Shown here one piece after another: positions 52,786 to 60,012 of a stretch of DNA of 64,000 nucleotides (its first letter is position 1; every line of letters begins with the position of its first letter). Position numbers and translations under genes: made by a program. The stretch comes from Prevotellamassilia timonensis (GTDB taxonomy: Bacteria > Bacteroidota > Bacteroidia > Bacteroidales > Bacteroidaceae): the NCBI RefSeq assembly GCF_900106785.1, contig NZ_LT629830.1, positions 1-64,000 on the forward strand. Direction: 5' to 3'. Under the pieces are notes generated by a model. The model was not told the DNA's origin, did not search any database, and saw only the letters and a program-made list of their open reading frames with translations.

Positions 52786-53847
52786 ATGAAACATATACTG
52801 CTGCTGGCTTTTGCCCTCGTGGCCTCAATGGCTGCAATGGCACAGCCTAAAATAGAATTTGACCATACAACTCAGGAACTTGGCACACTGCTTTGGCATG
52901 TGCCGCAAACTGCCACATTCAAGGTGATGAACAAGGGCACTCAGGACTTGCTCATAACCAACGTGCGCACCGACTGCGGCTGCACCAATGCCGAATGGAC
53001 GACCACAGCCATAGGGCCTGGCAGCACGGGCTACATCAAGGCCACCTACAATGCCGAGATGCTGGGCCACTTTAACAAGGGGCTGGCTGTGTACACCAAT
53101 CTTGACCAACAACCGCACTACTTGTCGCTGATGGGCGTGGTGTCGATGACTAACGCCGAGGCTACCACCGAATATCCCTACAAAGTGGGCGAATACTACT
53201 TGAGTACGGACGATGTGGAGTTTGACGACGTGAACCGCGGCGACTCGCCCACCTATGTGCTGTCTATTCTCAACTCAAGCAAAAAGTCGTTCCGCCCCGA
53301 ACTGATGCACTTGCCTAAATACCTGACGGCACAGGCCGACCCGGCTGTAATTCGCCCCGGACGTGTGGGACGCATATTGCTCACACTCAACAGCAACGAA
53401 CTGCACACCATGGGACTGACGCAGACAAGCATCTACCTGAGCCGCTTTATGGGCGACCGCGTGAGCAAGGAAACGGAAATAAATGTGTCGGCCACACTGC
53501 TGCCCGACTTTTTCGACACGCCCACACAACACGCTCTTGCACCCGTGGCTCAGCTTGACAGCACACACCTCGCCCTCGGTCCGTTGGGCAAAAAGAAGAA
53601 GGTGACCGGACAGGTAATGCTGACCAATGCGGGCAAAACGCCGTTGGTTATCAGCGCCTTGCAGGTGTATAACCCTGGCATCAGTGTGAGCTTGAACAAG
53701 CGCCGCATCGACCCGGGCCACACCGAGAAAATGAAGATTACGATCAGCACCAACACATCATACTTCAAAGGCCGCCGTCGCGTGCTGCTTATCACCAACG
53801 ACCCCGACCACCCGAAAATTGTGATTGATGTGACGGTGAAGAAGTAA
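52786..53847 (+). CDS. DUF1573 secreted protein
   Basis: A 353-residue exported protein with a signal peptide ending SMAAMAQ (about 20). The DUF1573 domain (about 25-120) has FDHTTQELGTLLWHVPQTATFKV and the characteristic TDCGCTNAEW. A second immunoglobulin-like half (about 130-353) includes GPLGKKKKVTGQVMLTNAGKTPL and a C-terminal RRVLLITNDPDHPKIVIDVTVKK. The family is abundant in Bacteroidetes and its function is unknown; its domains resemble ASPM/SPD-2/Hydin-type folds. A TAAATTTG -7 box lies at 52739-52746. The CotH gene follows after 86 bp. Confidence 0.9.
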   Translation: MKHILLLAFALVASMAAMAQPKIEFDHTTQELGTLLWHVPQTATFKVMNKGTQDLLITNVRTDCGCTNAEWTTTAIGPGSTGYIKATYNAEMLGHFNKGLAVYTNLDQQPHYLSLMGVVSMTNAEATTEYPYKVGEYYLSTDDVEFDDVNRGDSPTYVLSILNSSKKSFRPELMHLPKYLTAQADPAVIRPGRVGRILLTLNSNELHTMGLTQTSIYLSRFMGDRVSKETEINVSATLLPDFFDTPTQHALAPVAQLDSTHLALGPLGKKKKVTGQVMLTNAGKTPLVISALQVYNPGISVSLNKRRIDPGHTEKMKITISTNTSYFKGRRRVLLITNDPDHPKIVIDVTVKK

Positions 53848-53933
53848 ACCAGCAAGTAGCCACCAGCTCCTGTGCTGAGGACACAACGCACTACACGTTT
53901 TATATATACAAGCTGAGCTAACACAGACACATT

Positions 53934-55442
53934 TTGCTACGATTTATCATGATCTTCGTGGCAGTATACCAGGCGGTATGCTGCCACGCTATAATGACGT
54001 ATACCGCAGACAACAGCGCGAAAAGCCTTAACACGTCGGGCGACCCACGCCCCGTAACTCTTTACATCACTACCATCGATGGCGAAGAACCGACCTTCGA
54101 TATAGTTTACCCACCCGAGGGGGGCACAGGTGTGGGCATTGGCAACCGTACCAAAGTGATGGGACGAATGGTTATGACTACTGGCACGGACACGCTCTAC
54201 GATAGCGGCGAATGGGCCGAGGGCGCATCGGGAATGTCCATCAAGGTGCGCGGCAACACATCGGCGGCCTCAGCCAAGGAGCAACTGCCTTACAAAATAA
54301 AGTTGGTAAAAAAGGCCGACCTGCTGATGCGGGGCAGCAAAGTATACAAACATAAGGATTGGGTGCTGCTGCGCGGCACATGGCATTCGAAGGTGTTTGC
54401 CAACCAACAAACGTGTATTCTGCCACTGGTTGGCACTGAAGTGAGTCGCGCCACGGGGGCAGAATGGGCGCCCGAAGGTAACTTTGTGCAGGTATACTTG
54501 AACGGGAAATACCGTGGCATATACTATCTTATTGAGGCCATCGCTCGTGGTGACGGGCGCATACAGGTGGACGATAGTGGCTTTATAGCCGAGAACGACG
54601 CCTATTGGTGGAATGCCGATGGTGCTTATTTCAAAACCTCACACCAGGAGAGCTCCATGGGCTGGACTTTCAAGTACCCCGACTTGAACGAGATAACTGC
54701 TGGACAAATGGACGAGATTGTAAACTGTATTGAGGCTTTTGAGGACTCGCTTTATAACAACCGCCCCTTGGACAGTATTGCCGACTTGCACTCTTTTGCA
54801 CGATGGGTGCTGGCACACGACTATTTGGGCACGAAGGACGCTTGGGGCAGCAACATGTATATGTACCGCCAAAACCTTGACCCGTTGCACCCCGAAACGT
54901 CAAAACTGAAAATGGCTACGCCGTGGGATTTTGACTCTTCGTTTACCACGCCCGACGACGAATGGAGCGTGCCACACTATGCCATTTGCTTTTACTACAA
55001 CAGGTTGTTTACGCGCCCCGATTTTGTGCAAGCCTACGTTGACGTATGGAACGAGGTGCACAACAGCATTTACACCGAGGTGGCCAACCGTCTTCATGCT
55101 TTTGAACAACACAACACTACTGCATTCGAAACCATACGACTGACTTGCAATACGCAGCAGAACACCAATTTGCAAGTACAGAACAGCTTGCACAACCAGG
55201 TGGAGGAAGCTCTGCAACACCTGGCCACACGCGTAGCCACAGTGGACAGCCTAATGGCTTATTACACCTGGTGGCTCACGGAGGTGGCTGATTGCCCCAC
55301 CAGCGCCCCTGCTACAAGCAGAGCCATCTACAACACGACCGGTCAAAAGGTTACTACCACCACCCCACTCCATCAGTTGCCAGCAGGGGTTTACATCGAA
55401 GTTGGCTCCGACGGACGGGCGCGTAAAGTCATAAAGAAGTAA
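53934..55442 (+). CDS. CotH kinase-family protein with T9SS-like C-terminal tail
   Basis: A secreted protein of about 502 residues. The CotH-like fold is supported by MSIKVRGNTSAASAKEQLPYKIKL, KDWVLLRGTWHSKVFANQ, VYLNGKYRGIYYLIEAI, AWGSNMYMYRQ and ATPWDFDSSF. CotH in spores is an atypical protein kinase; the role in Bacteroidetes is unknown. The last 40 residues, with IYNTTGQKV followed by LPAGVYIEV and a Lys-rich end, match the pattern of type IX secretion C-terminal domains (type A). The start is uncertain: TTG at 53934 gives a positively charged signal peptide (MLRFIMIF), ATG at 53949 lacks it. A tRNA-Pro follows on the same strand. Confidence 0.85.
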   Translation: MLRFIMIFVAVYQAVCCHAIMTYTADNSAKSLNTSGDPRPVTLYITTIDGEEPTFDIVYPPEGGTGVGIGNRTKVMGRMVMTTGTDTLYDSGEWAEGASGMSIKVRGNTSAASAKEQLPYKIKLVKKADLLMRGSKVYKHKDWVLLRGTWHSKVFANQQTCILPLVGTEVSRATGAEWAPEGNFVQVYLNGKYRGIYYLIEAIARGDGRIQVDDSGFIAENDAYWWNADGAYFKTSHQESSMGWTFKYPDLNEITAGQMDEIVNCIEAFEDSLYNNRPLDSIADLHSFARWVLAHDYLGTKDAWGSNMYMYRQNLDPLHPETSKLKMATPWDFDSSFTTPDDEWSVPHYAICFYYNRLFTRPDFVQAYVDVWNEVHNSIYTEVANRLHAFEQHNTTAFETIRLTCNTQQNTNLQVQNSLHNQVEEALQHLATRVATVDSLMAYYTWWLTEVADCPTSAPATSRAIYNTTGQKVTTTTPLHQLPAGVYIEVGSDGRARKVIKK

Positions 55443-55458
55443 TTTTTTGGGCTACCGC

Positions 55459-55489
55459 TTGGATATTTCACAAAATGTTCCTACCTTTG
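55459..55489 (+). promoter_or_regulatory. Promoter of tRNA-Pro
   Basis: TTGG (55459-55462) and TACCTTTG (55482-55489) are 19 bp apart, about 13 bp before the tRNA start. This is the same box type as before the Met-CAT tRNA. Confidence 0.75.
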
Positions 55490-55501
55490 CACTACCAAAA
55501 T

Positions 55502-55574
55502 CGGAAAGTAGCGCAGTTGGTAGCGCACTACGTTCGGGACGTAGGGGTCGGGCGTTCGAGTCGCCTCTTTCCGA
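55502..55574 (+). tRNA. tRNA-Pro (CGG anticodon)
   Basis: A complete 73-nt cloverleaf is visible: acceptor CGGAAAG/CTTTCCG, D arm GCGCAGTTGGTAGCGC, anticodon stem CTACG/CGTAG around TTCGGGA, and T arm GGGCG/CGCCT around TTCGAGT. The anticodon is CGG (codon CCG). No CCA is encoded. Its 3' end is repeated twice downstream. Confidence 0.95.
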
Positions 55575-55744
55575 CAGAAGAGAGAGGATATATTTTATAT
55601 TCTCTCTTTTTTTGTGCAAAGCCTCATAAGCGAAATGCCGCCTCTTTCCGACAGAAAAGAGAGTGTATCAAAACGACGCACCCTCTTTTTTTGTACAGCC
55701 TATAAAAGCCTCATAAGCGAAATGCCGCCTCTTTCCGACAGAAA
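55562..55744 (+). repeat. Repeated tRNA-Pro 3' ends, each with a terminator (att-like scar)
   Basis: CGCCTCTTTCCGACAGAA occurs at 55562-55579 (tRNA end), 55639-55656 and 55726-55743. The second and third copies share a longer block starting AAGCCTCATAAGCGAAATGC and lie 87 bp apart. After the first copy an AGAGAG...CTCTCT hairpin with eight Ts acts as terminator (about 55580-55617); a weaker one follows the second copy (about 55657-55693). Direct repeats of a tRNA 3' end are typical att sites of integrated elements. Confidence 0.8.
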
Positions 55745-55785
55745 GTAAATAAAATATTGGACACCAACTCACAATAAGAAAGAAT

Positions 55786-56070
55786 ATGGCAGAACATAAA
55801 ATTATTGCCAATAACGGTTCGTCTATAGTTCTATACACAACTGAAGGAGGCAACACCCAACTTGAAGTAAAATTAGAGAATGATTCTGTTTGGCTCAACA
55901 GAGAGCAAATTGCTCAACTTTATGAAAGAGACTACAAAACTATCGCAAAGCATATCAATAATGCATTGAGAGAAGAACTTGAAGGCGAGCCGGTAGTCGC
56001 AAAATTTGCGACACCCAAGAAATATGGCAGGAAAGAGGGACTTACTCAAATGCAGAAAATCAATAAGTAG
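55786..56070 (+). pseudogene. Truncated rhuM-family gene
   Basis: The first 76 residues match the N-terminal domain of RhuM-family proteins: LEVKLENDSVWLNREQIAQL, followed by KTIAKHINNALREELEG and VVAKFAT. After VVAKFAT the frame turns into an unrelated PKKYGRKEGLTQMQ sequence and stops at 94 residues, where complete RhuM proteins continue for over 200 more. The conserved NLDVIISVGYRVKS block is absent. It is probably a remnant of an island inserted at tRNA-Pro. RhuM proteins are often encoded next to restriction systems; none is present here. Confidence 0.8.
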
Positions 56071-56077
56071 TTCTGAC

Positions 56078-56566
56078 ATGAAGGACTTTGCCGCAATAGA
56101 TTTTGAAACGGCTAACAACGAGCGCAGCTCGGTTTGTTCGGTTGGCATCGTTGTAGTGCGTGACGGTGAGATAGTGGATAAGTTTTACTCGCTCATCAAG
56201 CCCGAACCTGAATATTATAACTACTGGTGCAGTAAGGTGCACGGCCTTTGCGCTGCCGATACTGAAGATGCGCCAATATTTCCTGAGGTGTGGAAACGGA
56301 TAGAGCCCAAGATAACGGGGCTCCCTCTCGTGGCCCATAACAAGGCTTTTGACGAAAGTTGTCTGAAGGCTGTATTCCGCGTGTATCAGATGGATTATCC
56401 TGACTACGAATTTCACTGCACTTGCATCGCCTCGCGTAAAGTTTGGCCCAAAGGGCATCATACCCTCGACATTATTGCCGCACGATGTGGTTATGACATT
56501 ACAAACCACCATCACGCTTTGGCCGACGCCGAAGCTTGTGCTGCTATTGCGATGGCTATTTTGTAA
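56078..56566 (+). CDS. DnaQ-like DEDDh 3'-5' exonuclease
   Basis: A 162-residue exonuclease-domain protein. The motifs are present: I, FAAIDFETANNERSSVCSVG (Asp and Glu); II, LVAHNKAFDESCL; III, HHALADAEACAAI (His and Asp). The size fits a stand-alone exonuclease like the DNA polymerase III epsilon core, but it is not the replicative subunit, lacking the C-terminal part. It lies 7 bp after the truncated rhuM gene and ends at a perfect 22-bp terminator. It may belong to the remnant island or be a chromosomal repair gene. Confidence 0.9.
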   Translation: MKDFAAIDFETANNERSSVCSVGIVVVRDGEIVDKFYSLIKPEPEYYNYWCSKVHGLCAADTEDAPIFPEVWKRIEPKITGLPLVAHNKAFDESCLKAVFRVYQMDYPDYEFHCTCIASRKVWPKGHHTLDIIAARCGYDITNHHHALADAEACAAIAMAIL

Positions 56567-56618
56567 TTAACCAAAGTTTCCCACCCCCAATAAAGCGGGT
56601 GGGAAACTTTGGTTAATT
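56565..56618. terminator. Perfect 22-bp bidirectional terminator
   Basis: AATTAACCAAAGTTTCCCAC, continuing CC (56565-56586), pairs with 56597-56618 without mismatch. It separates the exonuclease gene from the convergent TonB-like gene. Confidence 0.9.
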
Positions 56619-56670
56619 TATTTTATGCCAAATACCGACCTATAGGTCAAAAATACACACATGCTACAGC

Positions 56671-57585
56671 TTAATCAGGTAACGCTGGCACATCACTGGC
56701 AACACGGAATCTCACTGGCAATCGGAACCATACCGGCACGGGATGGCCTTTCTGCTTGGCCGGAACGAAACGAGGAAGTTTGCAAATAACATCGACCACG
56801 GCCTTGTCGCAATCGCGTGAAAGAGACTTTTCTATCTTCACGCTGCTTACCTTGCCGTCCACATCTACCTTGAAACGAGCGATCACTGTACCTTGCAAAT
56901 TATTCTCCCAAGCACTGACCGGGTATACAACGTTTTGGCTTACGAACCGCATTAAAGCATCCACACCACCAGGATATGTAGCCGGCACTTCTACGAGAGC
57001 ATTATCCACCACTTCTGGGTTTCTGGGAGACGATGTTTTACCACCTGCACGCAGATTATCTTCCTTCAACTCATCAATATTAATAGCGCCACCGATACCA
57101 TTAGGATTGACATAGTCCTGAGAAGAAATGGCAAATGTATTCATTGATTCATTTCTGACATTGTAAAAATTCCAATCACTCGTAGCAGACTCTATCAAGT
57201 CAAATGATGTGGTGCCTTGCGGCAAAGCTGGGAAGGTGAGGTTAAAATAAATAGGCGTTTCTCTGTCACGATAGTATGTTTGACCTGGCGCAATGGCTAT
57301 GCCATCTGCCTTCAACAGTTTCAAAACCTTGCCACTCGGCTTGCACTTGATGTAGGTTCCTTTATCTATCTGACACCAAGCATATCCTTTCGAGTAAGTT
57401 TCAAAAAACACCTGCGTCTTTTCACGGGTAAAGATAATTTGATCGATTTTTGGCAGTCCAGCCTTAATGTTCCACGACGGATTTTCGATATACCCAGGAG
57501 CACCTGCCGGGACATCAAATGTTTGCGCATACGATGCGCATGACATAAACAGCGCACAAGCTGCTATTGCAAGTTTTGTTTTCAT
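56671..57585 (-). CDS. Secreted protein with TonB C-terminal domain (domain-shuffled)
   Basis: A 304-residue exported protein with signal peptide MKTKLAIAACALFMSCASYA. The N-terminal half (about 22-150) is unrelated to TonB, with IDQIIFTREKTQVFFETYSKGYAWCQIDKG and no transmembrane helix or Pro/Lys spacer. The C-terminal half (about 155-300) closely matches the tonB at 23277-24140, including the short QDYVNPNG, GAINIDELKE and RAGG linker motifs and ATYPGG. It therefore has the receptor-contact domain without the ExbB/D-contacting anchor and cannot be a normal energy transducer. It may be a free periplasmic competitor or a receptor-binding sensor; this is speculative. ATG 57585 begins the signal peptide. 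Confidence 0.85.
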   Translation of the reverse strand: MKTKLAIAACALFMSCASYAQTFDVPAGAPGYIENPSWNIKAGLPKIDQIIFTREKTQVFFETYSKGYAWCQIDKGTYIKCKPSGKVLKLLKADGIAIAPGQTYYRDRETPIYFNLTFPALPQGTTSFDLIESATSDWNFYNVRNESMNTFAISSQDYVNPNGIGGAINIDELKEDNLRAGGKTSSPRNPEVVDNALVEVPATYPGGVDALMRFVSQNVVYPVSAWENNLQGTVIARFKVDVDGKVSSVKIEKSLSRDCDKAVVDVICKLPRFVPAKQKGHPVPVWFRLPVRFRVASDVPALPD

Positions 57586-57677
57586 AAGTATTTTGCATTT
57601 TAGAACTATTCGTGAAACCAATCAATAATTTTATCCCAAGTATTTTCAAACATAAAAGATATTTTTTCAGCAGCCTT

Positions 57678-57746
57678 GGGACGCGTCACCCCCATTAGAG
57701 GTAGCGTTTGGTGCTTGAGTCCGTTCGCATGTTTACGTTTACCAAG
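57678..57746. repeat. 13-bp-array palindromic element, copy F (right half only)
   Basis: GGGACGCGTCACCCCCATTA leads into one inverse unit, AGAGGTAGCGTTT, then GGTGCTTGAGTCC and the right terminus CCGTTCGCATGTTTACG. The left half is missing. The truncation point lies in the short gap between the TonB-like gene and a 54-residue gene. Confidence 0.85.
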
Positions 57747-57822
57747 CTGCAATAATTTGAGATGGGAAACCACAAAGCGCATGGCGATGACTACGGATAC
57801 AAGTCATCATACGCGCCACATA

Positions 57823-57987
57823 TTATTTGCCAAACAGAGCCTTGAGCAAAGCGCGACCTATTTTACGCTCCACACCAGCACGCGTGGTTGGAATGCCCGT
57901 TGTGCGGGCAAACTGTTGTTTGGCACGGGTGATGCCCAATGCGCGCTTGAGCGAGAAGCTCAAACCTGGAATGCGTGTGTTTGTCAT
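57823..57987 (-). CDS. Small basic protein (54 residues)
   Basis: A short gene whose product starts MTNTRIPGLSFSLKRALGIT and continues with RAKQQFARTTGIPTTRAG and ERKIGRALLKALFGK. It is strongly basic and resembles short proteins that recur in Bacteroides genomes with an RALGI...GIPTTRAG..RKIG pattern (from memory). ATG at 57985-57987 and TAA at 57823-57825. A TAACTTTG box at 58102-58109 would give a leader of about 110 nt. The function is unknown; a nucleic-acid-binding role is possible from its charge. Positions 57988-58244 show nothing else. Confidence 0.7.
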   Translation of the reverse strand: MTNTRIPGLSFSLKRALGITRAKQQFARTTGIPTTRAGVERKIGRALLKALFGK

Positions 57988-58244
57988 AATTAGGAGTTTT
58001 TATAGCGTTGGACCTATTTACTTGTTAATCGAAATCTCTACCAGATACATCACTTTATTAACGTGGTATTATCCAATGAGTTCAATTTGTTATTCTTAGT
58101 GCAAAGTTAAGCTGGCGGCGTGCCGTTTACACACATTCTGCAATATTATATGCAAAACCATAATTTTGCGCATTAAGCCACGGTGCAATATTGCAACACG
58201 CCTTCCACAGCCCACTCATCACGTGGTACACACGACAAGCCGGT

Positions 58245-59636
58245 CTATAAGGCTGCAATGTGCTGCCACTCCTCATCTTGGAGCAGTGGCACAAGTTCGC
58301 CGTCTTCGTTCGAGCAGTAGAACATGGTTGCAGGCAGGTCGATAGTATAATTGCCCAACAGTTCATTACGCACAATGCAATAGCTGTCTACGTGGTATAG
58401 CAAATTGCCAAGGGCCCTGATTTGCTTTTTTAGTAAAGCCAGCATGGGGCCACGCGTACTGTAATCGCAAATGTTGGGTGCTTTGGACAGCGTGCCGCCA
58501 AACTTGGCATATATCATGCGATACTTCTGCATCAAGCGGTCCATGTGACAATTAAACTTGTCCAAAGACTTTTGGCCACCAGTCGGCGGCGTAATGTTGA
58601 TACCACCATTGGCGGCCTCGAGCATAAACAGTGCATAGAGGGCCTTTTCGCGACGGTGTATTTTCTCTATTTTGGCATCAGCATCAGGAAAGCGTATGTG
58701 CCCGTTCACCGTGTCAATCACCACCGTGCTTTTGATGCCGCGGCGCAGCATGAGCAAATCGAACAACTGACGATAAAACCCCTTGTACACAAAATGGCCA
58801 GGGGTATTGTGCCAATAGTTCAACCTCATATTACTGAAATGCTGTGCAAAGGTGGCAAGCAGCTTGTTTATATCACTTACAATGTCCTTTCCCAACTCAA
58901 GCAGCATGAAGTTTGAATAGCTCTTGCCTTCAACCTCCGACTCGCCAACCTTCACCATCAGCGATGGCGCAATCATCAACATTTGCTTCACGCCGAGTTT
59001 GGCAGAGAGCAAATCGCGGCAGAATTCGGGTGTAGTGAGGTGACACAAGCGCTGCTGCACATTTTGCGCACGCTCGTTGCTGACTGAGGGGTAAAGGAAT
59101 TTGATGGTCTGAAACAACACTTCGGGCTGAATGCTGTCATATTGCAGGCGGGGGATATACACAAAGTCAAACCCCGCCAAGCGTATTTTGCTTGCCAACT
59201 CGTCGTAATGCGCCTCTATGCAGCTGTTGACGTGCGCGTCATACTGACACTCCACGTACAGTATCTGGGTGTCATCAAATTGCATATAATCATTGTTAAC
59301 CGACAACATGCTCACCGACTCGTTATTTTCATTCTCCAAGCAATAACGCAGGGCCAATATGAGCAAGGCCTCAGCACGGGCACAGTAATTGTCGGACATG
59401 GCCACCTCAGTAAAGTCCGTTATAAGTTGTTGGCGCAATGCCGCATCTGACTGCAACAATATGTGCAACGCATCGGCAAATGTCAGCTTTTCGGCCATAC
59501 ACTCGTCGTCGGGCGCTATGTGATAGCGCGCACGCATTTTTTCTAAATAGCTTATTTCTTTGCAGTCTATTATGCCGTCAGCCCTTATCAAGTCGGCCAC
59601 CACACGCATCAAACTCGCTTTCTCGTTTTTCGTCAT
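58245..59636 (-). CDS. TerB-like domain protein of unknown function
   Basis: A 463-residue cytoplasmic protein. Residues 1-110 look like a TerB (tellurite-resistance type) all-helical domain, with KASLMRVVADLIRADGIIDCKEISYLEKM and an acidic metal-binding pattern. The remainder is not recognised. It contains DTQILYVECQYDAHVNSCIEAHYDEL, a central mixed alpha/beta part, and a C-terminal RREKALYALFMLEAANGGIN segment. Proteins of similar size with an N-terminal TerB domain occur as hypothetical genes in Bacteroides. It is divergent from the reverse transcriptase gene, with a 376-bp gap. The function is unknown. Confidence 0.75.
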   Translation of the reverse strand: MTKNEKASLMRVVADLIRADGIIDCKEISYLEKMRARYHIAPDDECMAEKLTFADALHILLQSDAALRQQLITDFTEVAMSDNYCARAEALLILALRYCLENENNESVSMLSVNNDYMQFDDTQILYVECQYDAHVNSCIEAHYDELASKIRLAGFDFVYIPRLQYDSIQPEVLFQTIKFLYPSVSNERAQNVQQRLCHLTTPEFCRDLLSAKLGVKQMLMIAPSLMVKVGESEVEGKSYSNFMLLELGKDIVSDINKLLATFAQHFSNMRLNYWHNTPGHFVYKGFYRQLFDLLMLRRGIKSTVVIDTVNGHIRFPDADAKIEKIHRREKALYALFMLEAANGGINITPPTGGQKSLDKFNCHMDRLMQKYRMIYAKFGGTLSKAPNICDYSTRGPMLALLKKQIRALGNLLYHVDSYCIVRNELLGNYTIDLPATMFYCSNEDGELVPLLQDEEWQHIAAL

Positions 59637-60012
59637 AATCTCATAGCATTAGCATTACGGCATTATTTTCGTTCCGTAACGCGAATATAGTTAAAAGCAT
59701 TTTACGCCCCACCAATTACACAAGCGTTAACACAATATTTATGAAATCACGCATATATTGCCGCAACATGGCATCTCGCGAAATTGTAATTTTCAGCATG
59801 CCGCCGCAGCGATTGGGGCTACACTTCTTAATGACAAAGACACCAAGATTGTTAACAAGCAAACGCAAAATATTTTGGTTTGGCGCAATTAGAACGTTGC
59901 AACAACAAATTCGAAAACTATGGACATTACAGCCTCAACATTGCAAAATACAAGATAACGCGGACATTGCTGCTTAACTTTGCCAACGAAAACAAACAAA
60001 ACATAAGCAACT
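59637..60012. other. Gene-free region upstream of the reverse transcriptase
   Basis: 376 bp with no supported gene; a 78-codon open frame at 59741-59977 has no family features. It has AT-rich and mixed segments, including GCATGCCGCCGCAGCGATTG. A TAACTTTG -7 box at 59975-59982 lies 30 bp before the reverse transcriptase ATG, with no -33 box. Some defence reverse transcriptases (DRT2, DRT9) carry a non-coding RNA immediately upstream, so this region is the place to look for one. Confidence 0.4.

Noticed and set aside
59741-59977. A 78-codon frame upstream of the reverse transcriptase as an accessory gene
   Set aside because: No conserved motif, and the residue composition looks random; left as gene-free sequence.
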